DNA from: Anaspis maculata
Taxonomy: Eukaryota > Arthropoda > Insecta > Coleoptera > Scraptiidae
NCBI GenBank assembly: GCA_949128115.1
Contig: OX421961.1
Location: forward strand, 129,707,050 to 129,771,049
Length of the DNA: 64,000 nt
Direction: 5' to 3'
Positions within the stretch are counted from its first letter, which is position 1; each line of letters opens with the position of its first letter. This document shows, piece after piece, positions 36,791-46,700 of this stretch. Made by a program: the position numbers and the translations under genes. Under the pieces are notes generated by a model that saw only the letters and a list, made by a program, of their open reading frames with translations, searched no databases and was not told the origin of the DNA.

Positions 36791-37312
36791 CAGTGGCGGA
36801 CCAAGGGGGGGGGCGGTGGGGGCGGTCCGCACCGGGCCTCGGGGCCTCAATCGTCTGATAAGGCCCCCAATTCCTCTTGTTGGCAAAAAATACTGCAAAA
36901 AAATGTGGATAAAATCCAAAAATTTCAATTTTTTTCGTCAATGGTCATTTTTTTCGCATATTACTGAGGTGAGTAGCATTATTGTTTTTTTTTTCCATTT
37001 TAAAGTTACCTTGGCAAGCCTCATGACAACAGGTTTGGGGGCCTACACACAGGCAGTAGAGGTGTGTTTGTATCACGGAATCTCTAAGAATTATTTTCAC
37101 TTCAGGCTTTAGGGACCCCGGCCCCGGATATCATAGTGCCAGGGGCCTCAAGCCTTTGAAATTTTGTATTTTATCATTTCTTGCGGGCTTCTTACTTTTT
37201 TTACGGTGGGCCAAAAAGTCTGCCGGCCCCCCTAATATTCTCAACTTTCACTCCTTAGGGGCCCCATCTCACAATTCCGCCCAGGGCCCCCGATTCCCGT
37301 AGTCCGCCACTG
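36791..37312. mobile_element. hAT MITE nested in the receptor-splitting transposon
   Basis: The terminal inverted repeats are CAGTGGCGGAC at the left and GTCCGCCACTG at the right, with an identical 8-bp duplication gtcacagc at 36783-36790 and 37313-37320. The 522-bp element is G/C-rich near its ends and encodes no transposase. The clean target duplication shows it inserted after the host element was in place. Confidence 0.92.
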
Positions 37313-37320
37313 GTCACAGC

Positions 37321-38520
37321 CTTCCTCGGATGTAGGTACTTACCTACTTAGTGAGGATCGTACGATGCTCCTGAGGAGTCATATATTTTCTGTAAACAAA
37401 TTTGAATTGACTTCAAGATACTTTCACGAAATTGAATATGGAGGGAAATTTACAACGAGGTGAGGTAGGAGTGAGTGAGTACCTATATGTATAGCACAAA
37501 ATTAAATTGGATTTAGAGAGTTACTATCTCATCGTAGATACTTTTTGGGATAGTATAGGTACTTACTTATCTCAGTAAATTTCCCTCGAAATTTCCCTTA
37601 TTCCGATCAAATTATTTCGTGCTGAGTACCTACCATCCTATGCTCGTACTAGAATCTATTCCAATCTGACCTTGTGATAATACAGGATGTTTCAGCGATG
37701 ATCGCAAAAAATTAAACTGTGAGAAGATATTTTAAAATATGATGAATATGAAGATTATCGGTCCACTATAAACAATCTTTTACAACAATAAAAAATGTAT
37801 TCGCAAGTCGCGAACTTATCTCAAATAGAGCAACCGCATATATACCAACTTTTGCATCATCATATCTTTCGATCTAATGAAGCTATGTACTTTTTTTTTC
37901 AAATTGAAGTACATATCCAAACCTTTGTTACAGTGTGACAGCGGTTGAGGAACAATGGTTTATTATTTATTTATTTTGGTAGTTGATAAACATTTCTATC
38001 GGCTATGAATGCATCATGATTTTCATCCAGCGAGAGACTTTTTTGTTCTCACAATTTTCTGTACAACCAGAAGAAAATGCGGCCAAAGTATTGGAGAATT
38101 TTTTGGAAGAACATTTTTTGATTTAGGACAGTTTTTTTGATATGATTTTTTTGACGCAACCAACAACTTTGAAGATTATTTGCTCTTTACAAAGAAAAAA
38201 CAAGGCTCCCGTTCAGGCTAGCCGAGTTATGGGGCGCAAACCGCCCTCAACGGCGCCATGGTGTTGACGTGAAATAGGTATGATGGAGATGAAATCATTC
38301 CCTGTAATTTCTACATCGAAATAGCCTTATTTCGGACTTGATTTGTTCATGTCTCTCAAACTTTAAAATTAGTTGAATAATCATCCGTATTTCTTACGTG
38401 TTGCATACAATTTTTCTTCTACTTTCGTTTTCTTACTTTTCCGGGTTTTGCGTAAGTAGGTAATGCGACGCATGAAGCGTCTTTCATTCAGCAAGCATGC
38501 AAATAAATGAAGGATCTCAC
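37321..38520. other. Gene-less interior of the transposon, with dispersed repeats
   Basis: No coding domain seen. Around 37985-38150 (tatgaatgcatcat, agcgagagac, tgtacaaccagaagaaaatg, ccaaagtattg) there are relatives at about 54600-54650 and 57395-57480, so this is a dispersed repeat. A possible element end, tacaggatgttt, lies at 37681. Confidence 0.45.
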
Positions 38521-38524
38521 ATTT

Positions 38525-38612
38525 TTGTGCCCGTCCGGAAATCGAACCGGGTCAAGCCAGGCAAAAGGCAAAAGGGACTGACGCGCTAATCCACTGCACT
38601 ATGAGCTCCTCA
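38525..38612 (-). mobile_element. tRNA-derived SINE head
   Basis: On the minus strand the sequence has an A-box-like tagtgcagtggattagcgcg and, about 40 bp later, a B-box-like ggttcgatttcc. This is the internal promoter layout of tRNA genes and tRNA-derived SINEs. The acceptor-stem ends do not pair well and the middle contains extra sequence, so it is a SINE and not a functional tRNA. It lies inside the receptor-splitting transposon. Confidence 0.65.
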
Positions 38613-39186
38613 ACCAAAGTTAGGTTAATTTATTGCTAATTATAAATATATACTTAGGTATGATAATATAAATAAATAATGCTCCTTCAGAAACTTCAAA
38701 AGATCCCTTATCAGTGTAACAATTTTTTTTTAAATGAAACAGAGTTTGAGGGTTTAATTTCAAGTTTGACTTGCAACCCGCACAAAAGGGCATGTTATCA
38801 AAATGTCATAATCTCGGGTAATAACGTTAAATTGTGAGTTACCTACATTGCCCGTGAGTTCCTAATTTTAGCCGAAAGTGAGAGTGATTTTACTCCCAGT
38901 TCACCTATTCCTTGTTCTGCGGTTGCCATGAACCTGTTTCAGGTTCAGAACCAGGAAGACCTACAAATCGTCGTGAAAGTTAAACAAAATTTTGATTTTT
39001 TATAGGTTGCAAGTCAGATTTGAAATTTATCCCTGAAAATCGAGCTGAAAATCAATATCTGGCTATAGCGAGTAATCATGTTGATTTCCATAAATTTAAA
39101 GAAATCACAACACTTGAGCTCGTAGTCATCACTATCGCTTCGCTAACAGTATTCACCACGGTATTATAACCACAGTTTCCATATTA

Positions 39187-39446
39187 CAGTCATGCACTCA
39201 ATCTCTACAGTCTTGACCACAGTCTCTAAGTCTTGCCCACAGTCTCAACAGTCTTGCCTACAGTCTCTACAGTCCCACTCACAGTCTCTACAGTCCCACT
39301 CACAGTCTCTACAGTCTCACTCACAGTCACTACACTCTTCACAGTCATGTCGACAGTCATCACAGTCAAGCTCACAGTCCCAACAGTCATCACAGTCAAG
39401 TTCACAGTCCCGACAGTCATCACAGTCACAACAGTCTTTCACAGTC
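39187..39446. repeat. Right subterminal acagtc minisatellite
   Basis: Same unit family as at 35745-35972 (9- and 12-bp units starting acagtc) and in the same plus-strand orientation, so the two arrays are direct and not inverted with respect to each other. Frames on both strands stay open, as expected from unit lengths in multiples of three. Confidence 0.92.
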
Positions 39447-40289
39447 CGTGTACAAATTTTCAAGCGGTGGTTGACCCCTCGCGTTTTTGTTTTACGTCTT
39501 CCATTGAAAAACTGATCAAGCCGAGGCTTCTCAAGTAAAAGCAGTTGAATTTCAAAACTTGCTCGATTCGTTGGTCGCACATCGCGTTATTAGTCAACTA
39601 CGTTTGTATATCTTGAAACAAATAAAAATTAGAACTCATTTAATGTAGTTCTGTACTTTATTCAATATCAATAATGTAACAGCTCATGATTGCGTGTTGA
39701 AAGAAGAGTGATTAGTTATTTTCTTTTTTTATCATTAGCTAGTAATAGAGGATAGTGCAAGCAGTACACTACACGACTAAAATCGTCCTACAATAGCGCT
39801 GAAGGGGTAGGGGTACATTTAGGTATGTGACGGTCGCCATTACACTTAAGTGGAAAGGCTGTAAAGAAAAAAATTAGAAACATGAAAAAAAATGGAAAAA
39901 ACAAGTAGGTACTCGTAGATAAATTAGAAAGAGAATAGGAATAGCCAGAGAGAACCCACTCAGCATGGCATGTCATGTTTCATAAATGAGATGATCTCAA
40001 TCATGTCACAAAATAACATCACAATGAACGTTACTTCCACATCTCTGAGATGTTCATCTGCGATGTTATACGATGTAATGTCTGAGAGATGTTTCGAAAT
40101 GAACTTAAATTGAACATCACACATGAGACATCTACCGGACGTAACATTGTTACTTCTTTCAACTGATCGAAGTGTAACATCTCACTGACGTCAATGAGAC
40201 GTAGCACTGAGAGATTTTTCAAACTTCGCGGGCTGTCATCGTTAAGTTTCGTGTGTCGGAAAATATTTAATTAATAGTTTTGCCCCCTA

Positions 40290-40710
40290 TTCCATGTGTG
40301 TGATGCCAGAACAGCCTTCACGTCTTCATGTTAAGCTTGAGGCCCTGCGGGCCCCCTTTATGTCTTCATGTGTCGTCTGGAACCATTTCTGTGTCTTCTT
40401 GTGCTTGTGGCTTTCGGAACTAGTGTGTCCCGTTTGTGTCTCCTTGTGTTCTTCGAAAGCCTACTGGGCCTTCTTGCATTTTGTCGTGGCTTTTGCACCT
40501 CTGGTGAACCCTTAGGTATTGTGTCTGCTCTAGTGTTATTCGGAACCCCAAAATGTGCCCCTTTTGTCTTATTGTGCTTTCGAATACTTTGATGACTCCC
40601 GTTCATGTCTTATTGTAACGTCCGGGGCCCCAACGGAGTCCCTTGTGTCTTGCTGTAACGTTTCGAGCCCCAGCGAGGCTCTTTGGGTTTGGTGTATCGT
40701 TTGGAGTTCT
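40290..40710. repeat. Diverged T/G-rich minisatellite
   Basis: Loose repeats of the type tgtgtcttcttgtgctt plus a ttcggaacccca-like segment; clearer units are near 40360, 40390, 40435, 40565, 40605 and 40645, at irregular spacing. Frames of 65-80 codons on both strands reflect this structure and are not called as genes. Confidence 0.6.
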
Positions 40711-40767
40711 AATGAAATATCCCGAGAAATATCCCTGAACATCGCTGTTTAAATATACTGTATTAGA

Positions 40768-40852
40768 CAAGTTGGTAGCTCAGACGAATCGGCAGCAGTG
40801 TCTCTAATTATCACCTGTGGGGATCCAGGTTCGAATCCTCCGGAGTACGCCA
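40768..40852 (+). mobile_element. tRNA-derived SINE head
   Basis: The A-box match tagctcagacg and the perfect B-box ggttcgaatcc are separated by about 50 bp. The 5' and 3' ends do not form an acceptor stem, and A-rich sequence follows (40860-40920). That fits a tRNA-derived SINE better than a tRNA gene. Confidence 0.65.
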
Positions 40853-41309
40853 ATAGAATAACAACTTTTCTTAGGGAAAAAAAAACGTGCTGTATAAATC
40901 GTAAAAATTAGTAAAAATAGGTGCCGGAGCCTCCTATGACATAAACTATGTTGAAAAGTGGTGAAAAATTAATTTTTATTCAAAAATACACACCAAAATG
41001 CGACGTTATATGTACGTCAAAAAGTGATATCTACGAGATGTGGGATAGCGATGTAGATAGTATGTCCCATTTGGACATCTCTGAGATATCTCATTCATGT
41101 TCTAATTACCCGGACATAAGAGGTAACAGAGATGTCCACTTAACATCGCATAGACTTTTTTTGTTAACATCGCAGTTGTGACTTCAACATCTAAGTGATG
41201 TCACAGAGATGTTTTCTTGCTGAGTGGGAATATAGCTAAAAATGTAGATTATGCTCGGGGTAGCCTCGCCGCCCTCCCCTTCCGCCCTTCACGCGGTCAA
41301 GATCGTCGG

Positions 41310-41482
41310 CTCACGAGTAGTATCGAATTTGGAAGCGAACGAGTGCAATAGAAAGAGTAACTTGCAAAATTCCAAGTAGATAATTGCTGGCGCGTATTTA
41401 TTGTAGTACGCAGCAACAAACAGTGTATGTTTTAAAACGATCGTCTCAAATATAATCGAACCCGTACGCGAAATACGTAACA
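41310..41482 (+). mobile_element. Partial 5' LTR of a gypsy-type element
   Basis: This is the 3' portion of an LTR, ending cgcgaaatacgtaaca, that matches the reverse complement of the start of the LTR at 43587. It is followed at 41485-41501 by TGGTGTCAGAAGTGGGA, a typical tRNA primer-binding site starting with TGG. The upstream U3 part is missing. Confidence 0.75.
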
Positions 41483-41559
41483 TTTGGTGTCAGAAGTGGG
41501 ATAATTGAGAGTAATTCGGCCTGCGACTACAGGACGTTCGGAACATTCGTGATTTGTAA

Positions 41560-42733
41560 ATGCCGGAGATAAGAAGCATGTCGAATGCAGGAGTCGAAGA
41601 CACGTTGGCGAGCATCATTGAGAAACGCATGGAAGAGAAAGAAGAATTAAATAATCTTCTGCAAGAGCAACGTTTAGAAGAATAAGAAGAATTAAGGAAT
41701 CGTTTGGAACAAGAAATTCGACAAGAAAAAAAGCGTCAGGAAGACAAGGAAGAATTGCAGAATATTCTAGAAGAACAGAAAAAGAAGCGTTTTGAGGAAA
41801 GGGAAGAAATATTGACCGTTGTTGAACAACAAACGCGGCATTTCGACGGCAGCGTGAGCAAGCTGGAGGAAGAAGTGGAAGCGGTGGAGACCAACATGAC
41901 AAAGCTGGAGCAACAGGTTCAGAAAACTGCCGCCAGTGCTGCGATGGTCAGTTCAGCGGGTTTCCATCGTGTGAAGCTGCCAAACTTCGATGGGAAAAGC
42001 CCATGGACTACCTTTAAGAGGCAGTTCGATGCCGATGCCGAAGCAAACGGATGGAGCAACGATGAGAGCTACAGGTCTAATCCTGGCTCTCAGAGGCCCA
42101 GCATTGGAGGTACTCCAGACGATTCCGGAAAGCAAGCAGAAGGACTTTGCCAAGCTGATCGGGGTCCTGGAGCTCCGATATGGGGACAATCGTGTGCGGC
42201 AGATCCATCAAGCCCAGCTGAAGGCCAGGACACAAAGGAGCGGAGAAAGCCTTCAAGAATTCGAATCCGAAGTTCTGAGGCTGGTTCATCTAGCCTATCC
42301 AGCGCATGCAGCGGATGTTTTGGAAGACATCGCAAAAGAAGCCTCCGTGGGCGGATTAAGAAATCCAGATCTGCATCAGATAGTCAAAATCAGCAATCCA
42401 GCCAACTTCAGCGACGCACTCATTCAAGCTATTCGCATTGAGGCAGCGAAAGATGCTTCGCGCCCTCATCGTCTTAGAGAGGTGAACTTTGACGAATCCG
42501 GAGCATCACATACTTCCAAGAAATCTGCGAAGGAGATTTTTGAGGAACTCCTCAGCGCTATGTCCCAGAACAGACCCCAAGGCGAGCCAAGAGCTGGAGG
42601 AAGACCGCGTTGCTTTGGATGTGGAAGACCAGGACATCTGCTTCGGGACTGCAGGCAAAGGTCTAATTCAAGTGACCGTTCCACACCGGGACAGAGAACT
42701 CTTAGCCCGGAGAGACGCTACCAGGAAAACTAA
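41560..42733 (+). pseudogene. Ty3/gypsy-type gag, broken
   Basis: Reading from an ATG at 41560, the frame is open except for a TAA at 41683, then shifts frame near 42060-42070 and continues to 42733. The product starts with a Glu/Lys-rich coiled-coil-like stretch (to about 41920), followed by a capsid-like region, and ends with a CCHC zinc knuckle C-x2-C-x4-H-x4-C at 42611-42652 that would bind RNA. It lies just after the primer-binding site, as gag should. Protease, RT and integrase do not follow; LTR-like sequence in the opposite orientation starts at about 42760. So this is a rearranged, dead element. Confidence 0.85.
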
Positions 42734-42759
42734 TTCCAGCTAGCGCTAAGGGCCGACCA

Positions 42760-42925
42760 TTGAAGCCTTATATCCGACTAATTCATCTCGAATGTTCCAT
42801 CCGTTCTCCAGGAGATTCCACAGTGACCCGGCATATGATTCTCCAGGCGACTCCCGAATAATCCCACACCTTTCGCGTTCTTTCCGTGTGTTCTGGAATG
42901 TCGCACCTCCGCCAAAATGAACAGA
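42760..42925 (-). mobile_element. LTR fragment, inverted relative to gag
   Basis: It matches the middle of the LTRs at 28002-28584 and 43587-44095 (cacagtgacccggcatat, cacacctttcgcg, gtgtgttctggaatgt, cacctccgccaaaatga). Its orientation is opposite to the partial LTR at 41310-41482. Confidence 0.75.
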
Positions 42926-42946
42926 TGTGTGTTTATTTTTGCTAGC

Positions 42947-43079
42947 AGGGGCCCTATTTTCGGGAAACGTGTGATCCGTTCCTATACGAAGTTGCTAGGC
43001 AACCAGGGCTGTGATTGGCTGTCACCTAGGCAACATCACCTGATGATCTATTCCCCGGTTCCGAAAATAGGGCCCCAGA
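42947..43079. mobile_element. Palindromic mini-element
   Basis: The ends caggggccctattttcgg and ccgaaaatagggccccag form inverted repeats about 130 bp apart, with a second inner pair (ttgctaggcaac and cacctaggcaac region). It carries no coding content and has MITE-like structure. Confidence 0.75.
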
Positions 43080-43091
43080 GTTGATTTATTC

Positions 43092-43197
43092 CGTTGACGC
43101 TTTTGTTTCAAGTCTTTTATTGAGAAACTGATCAAGCCAATGTTTTCAAGTAGAAGAGGTTCCATTTTAAAACTTGTTCGATTCGTTCGTCACACAT
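43092..43197 (-). pseudogene. Gustatory-receptor N-terminal relic
   Basis: Starting at the ATG complement at 43195-43197, the sequence encodes an N-terminus like those of the three receptor genes (MCDERIEQVLK, then NLFYLK). It then loses frame through a small deletion and stops being similar at 43092, exactly where the neighbours continue into membrane segment 1. The rest of the gene is missing. It has the same orientation as the other copies, so it marks a fourth member of the cluster. Confidence 0.82.
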
Positions 43198-43199
43198 CG

Positions 43200-43586
43200 C
43201 GGCACGCAAGTATCTTTAAATTAATGAACACCTATTTTCGTTAATGTGATTGAGCATAATTGCATGTCAGAACAACAGTTTTTTTGTTTTTTCTTTTTAC
43301 CATTTACCAAGTAATAATCGACAATTCATTAGAACAAAAAGGGTTTCAAAAGTAAATAGAAAAATTTCCCCAGTAGGTAGGTACTGCATAGTATAGCGTT
43401 TAACAGAACGATCGGTATTCATCAGGGAGTTTATTAAATACACATAGGTACAGTACAGTCATAAAATAAGTGAATATGCCCTCACAGACGTGAGGCTCAG
43501 TTGCGCTGAATTAGAAGAGTTCATAGTTTAGATTTTCGAAATGGTGATATCGTGAACGGGAATGGTACCTACCTCGGTTACAATAG
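43200..43586. other. 5' flank of the receptor relic
   Basis: This resembles the 5' flanks of the other receptor copies (gcatgtcagaac, attaagtt/taatgtg words, and accatttaccaagtaataatcg). No other gene is seen. Confidence 0.4.
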
Positions 43587-44095
43587 TGTTACGTATTTCG
43601 CGTACGGGTTCGAATATAATCGAGACGATCTTTTTGAAACACAAACTGTTTATTACTGCGTATTACAATAAATACACGCCAAGAATCATTTACGCTTGGA
43701 ATTATCGCTGGGACTATCGCTTCTTATCTGCTCGCTGTCTCTTCCAATTCAATACTGGTCGTCAGGCGACGATTGATGCCTTATATAGTTCCGACTAATC
43801 CATCTCGAATGTTCCATGCATTTTCCAGCAGTTTCCTTAGTGACCCAGCATACGGTTTCCATATGACTCCCGAAGAATCCTGCACATTACCCGTATAACT
43901 CTGCCGTGCTCTAGAACCGGCGCCTCCGCCAAAATGAGCAGATGTGTCTTGATCGAACGTTGAAGGTTCCCGATGCCAAGCCATCGCGTATACTTCTGGA
44001 AATGTCCAGAGTTCCGCACTTGTATCTACACCGCGACATAATGGATAGAAGAATCTAGAAAGATCGCGTGTTATCCAGAATCGCCGCTCGTAACA
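43587..44095 (-). mobile_element. Full-length solo LTR, gypsy-type
   Basis: The 509-bp unit starts tgttacgtatttcgcg and ends cgccgctcgtaaca, giving the canonical TG...CA boundaries inside a short inverted repeat (tgttacg/cgtaaca). Flanks are atag and ctag, so a 4-bp target duplication is unclear. It aligns with 28002-28584 and with fragments at 41310, 42760 and 44220. Confidence 0.82.
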
Positions 44096-44219
44096 CTAGT
44101 ATATTATTCAACAAGCGGGTAATGATTGCTTCTTACTCATGAGGATGCAGTTTGCCGACACGAGCCTTGGAAAGTGTCATAAAGCATCCGAATGAGTAAT
44201 AGCCACTACCCGCGAGTAG

Positions 44220-44640
44220 AATACTGTTGAAACACACTGTTTATTACTGCGTACTACAATAAAAACACGCCAACAATTATTCACTTAGGAATATATCGCA
44301 GAGGTACTACTTCGCTTGTTTCGCACTTGTTCGCTTCCAAATTCAATACTGACTGTCGCACTGGAGGACGGTGCTTTTATACGCCTCCGATTCGCGTTCC
44401 CGAACTTGCTATCATCTTCCAGCAATTCCATAGTGGCCCGGCATATGCGGTTTCTAGACGACTCCTGAATAATCTCACACACACCTTTCGCGTGCTTTCC
44501 GTGTGTTCTGGAATCTGCATCTCCGCCAAAATGGACAGATGTGTCTCGATCGATCGTTTAAGGTTCCCAATGCCAAGCCATTGCGTATACTTCTGGAATG
44601 CACCAGATCGCTCCACACTTCTACACTGCGATCTGATTTG
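44220..44640 (-). mobile_element. Truncated LTR copy
   Basis: Aligns with the LTR at 43587-44095 from the tttattactgcgtactacaat part to the tacttctggaa part. Both terminal segments are lost. It has the same orientation as its neighbour. Confidence 0.78.
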
Positions 44641-44664
44641 AAAATTTCTTTTTCCAAGAAGGAC

Positions 44665-44835
44665 TCTCTACAGTATTCTGCACCAACGTACCGGGTGATT
44701 TTTCAATAAAATATCTAGAGCCCAAGTTATTTGGCTATGAAAATTATTGAAAAAATGCTCAAAAATTTGGAGCTTCATATCTTTAGCTCGAAATTTTTTA
44801 CTGAAAAACCACCCGGTACGATTGTGCAAAATACT
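44665..44835. repeat. Palindromic repeat
   Basis: Inverted halves: agtattctgcaccaacgtac with gggtgatttttcaataaaa at the left, and tactgaaaaaccaccc with ggtacgattgtgcaaaatact at the right (trimmed). The centre is near 44750. It is probably a small foldback element; no coding content. Confidence 0.75.
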
Positions 44836-45535
44836 GTTGCAAAAACTAATCAACTTATTTGACAGCAAGACCCTGTCTGTTGACCAAATTTCAAGTCGAT
44901 CGAATCAACAGTTCAGCAGCTTTCGTGCCAGAACGTTTTTCTTGCATCATTTGGCATGAACGCGTATTTTAATTGGAGTTCTGTGATCACCAATGCATTA
45001 GGCGGTATCGAATTGTTAGAAACGAGTCCTCACTCGAACGATTTCTGCCAAGAAAATACTTTTATAACCGAAGTTCCGCAATTTTGAAAAACTAACGCCA
45101 TCTGGAGTCAGACAGAACTGCGCGATCAACGCTGCGGGTCAAATCCTTCTAAATACTCTCCAGAACAACTGTGCAAAATTTCTTGCTTGTATCACAATTT
45201 GCGGTTTTTTTTTGCCTACCACTTCGATTACGTTAAGCATAAACAAAATCGGGAAAAAAAAAGAAAAAAAAAAAAAAAAACAAGAATCTGAAAAAATCGT
45301 CGCTTAAATTTAGTTTGGTGGGATTTTTGGTGAATTGATCATTCAATTGCTTATGCACAAAAGGTCGATGGGTGTGGGTGCGAAGGGGAAGTGAGCAATG
45401 GAAGAAACTCGTGCTATTGTGTTTCAAAAACAAATCTTCAAAACCGAGTTCAAAACTGCGCAGTTCTGGCAAATTGTCATTTTGAAATTCACCCCACTAT
45501 TATTATTGTAGGTACTCAGGTACTTGCTTTTCCTA
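44836..45535. other. Gene-less stretch
   Basis: No gene or delimited repeat recognised, apart from an A-rich run at 45255-45285. Confidence 0.35.
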
Positions 45536-45539
45536 GATT

Positions 45540-45920
45540 ATCAGAATCCATGTTTCATGGATTTGAAGTTAGAATCCAGGAATTCGAAGTTAGAATCCAG
45601 GGATTCGAAATAAGAATCCATGGATTCGAAACTAGAATCCTTCGAATCCATGGATTCTTTTCCAAACTGGGATTTGAATACCAATACTCTTTTCTTTGCT
45701 TGAGAAACCAGGGATTCGATTATAGTATTCGAATACTTGGGTATTCGACTACTATATATGAATACCGCAGAATAGTAACTTGAATCCAGAATCCCGAATA
45801 TCAGCAAAGAAAAAGTAGCTGCATGAATACGAATACAGAATTCATGGCTGGATTCGAATACGAATACGAATACCGTTGAAAGTAACTTGAGTAGGATTCA
45901 AACTACTGGGTATTCGAATA
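45540..45920. repeat. gaatccatggattcga minisatellite
   Basis: Short palindromic units (gaatccaggaattcgaagtt, gaatccatggattcgaa, gaatacgaatac) repeat irregularly. Frames on both strands across it (for example 45541-45807) are repeats only. Confidence 0.75.
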
Positions 45921-46150
45921 CTACCCAAAGCTGTAAGAACTCAACACAACGTAGGTAAAAGGTAAACGACGTGGGGAAGAGAAGGAACAACGACGATCAC
46001 TGCCAGACATCGAAAGAAAGGTTACACTACAAAAATGGTGCCGTGACCAGGATATACTACACTAGGTAACAAAAATCCCGAAAACTCTTTCGTATAGGAC
46101 CCATGATATCGGTAATCGATTGATATACCCGCCACGGAAATGGTACTTTT

Positions 46151-46700
46151 CTACAGTCTCCCATAATTCCCCATATTGGTGGCTTTTTGGCTTTTTGAGC
46201 ACGACAGACCATACAGCATCAAACATATTTTTTGACGATTAATAATAATAATTACGCATTCGCGGTAATAGTATGAGATGGAAACTCTGACCATGGTCTT
46301 CAGGAAATCAAAATGTTCATCGTGAACAGAGTTGAGGATATTTTTGCGCTGTTCTGTCGGAATCAAGAGCTTACACTCGGGAACAATACTAGAAGATATG
46401 AGGTTTGGAAATAATAAAATACATACCGTTGAGCTGGCCTATTGCAGCCTATGTGGCTACGAACATGTTCGGATGAATATGATGTTATGATAATGTCATC
46501 TAGATAGGCGAAAATCTTTGGTTCCAGTTCTGAACCGAAAATCGCATCCAGACGTTGCTGTGCTTTCGCTGCATTGACGAGGCCGGAAGAAAGAACGCGA
46601 AAATAAAAAAGACCTCGGCCAGGCAAAGTGAAGGCTGTCTTTTCTTTAGATGAAAGATCGAGGGGGATGTGCCAAGGCAGCGATTTCACGCCGTTCATAT
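46151..46700 (-). pseudogene. Ty3/gypsy pol fragment: RT core and integrase zinc-binding region
   Basis: Read on the minus strand, 46700-46450 gives a reverse-transcriptase segment with the palm features SSKEKTAF, PGRGLF and the catalytic FAYLDD box at about 46494-46511. After a frame break, 46366-46160 resembles the integrase zinc-binding region that lies well downstream of RT in intact elements (PTEQR, SVHDE, FLKT). RNase H between them is missing and the zinc ligands are eroded. This is a dead internal deletion derivative. Confidence 0.8.

Larger units (their letters stand above)
35701..39481. mobile_element. TIR transposon with subterminal minisatellites, inserted in receptor exon
   Basis: The ends are identical 16-bp inverted repeats, CGAGGGGTCAACCACC (35701-35716 and complement at 39466-39481). 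They are flanked by an 8-bp duplication cgtttttg (35693-35700 and 39482-39489). Just inside each end is the block acagtccgtgtacaaattt, in the same orientation at both ends, followed by an array of acagtc units. The 8-bp duplication fits hAT- or P-type elements; the terminal sequence does not let me choose. No transposase is recognisable, so it looks non-autonomous. The internal plus frame 36369-36725 (118 codons) has no domain I recognise. A hAT MITE (36791-37312) and a tRNA-derived SINE (about 38525-38612) are nested inside. Confidence 0.88.
34523..39582 (-). pseudogene. Gustatory-receptor-like gene split by a transposon
   Basis: The original first exon is in two pieces: 39582-39482 (31 codons from MCDQRIEQVL, plus the target duplication) and 35692-34828. 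Exon 2 is 34767-34678 and exon 3 is 34609-34523, with GT-AG junctions in phase 0. Taking the insertion and one 8-bp target copy out leaves the frame continuous at about 380 residues, the size of its two neighbours. Hydrophobic segments match their seven-membrane layout, and the last exon carries TYVIILIQ, a match to the TYhhhhhQ signature of insect gustatory receptors, which are ligand-gated cation channels of sensory neurons. The 3.8-kb element at 35701-39481 separates the N-terminus. A frame from an ATG at 36048 inside the element also reads into the receptor (465 residues after splicing). It may therefore be a pseudogene or a chimeric gene. Confidence 0.82.
39955..41228. mobile_element. TIR element rich in acatctctgagatgt palindromes
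   Basis: The left end cccactcagca (39955-39965) is mirrored by tgctgagtggg at the right (to 41228). Subterminal regions at 39970-40215 and 41020-41215 are filled with words such as acatctctgagatgt, gatgtcac and taacatcg that pair across the element. I could not identify a convincing target duplication. No transposase is present. The interior holds a minisatellite (40290-40710) and a tRNA-derived SINE. Confidence 0.7.

Noticed and set aside
38525..38612. Functional tRNA gene
   Set aside because: Boxes A and B are present but acceptor and anticodon stems cannot be formed convincingly.
35701..39481. Classical foldback (FB/Galileo) element
   Set aside because: The tandem arrays at the two ends are in direct orientation; only the outermost 16 bp are inverted.
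40290..40760. Overlapping genes on both strands
   Set aside because: The frames coincide with a diverged T/G-rich minisatellite inside a transposable element.
40768..40852. Functional tRNA gene
   Set aside because: B-box is perfect but the two ends do not pair as an acceptor stem, and a SINE-like A-rich tail follows.
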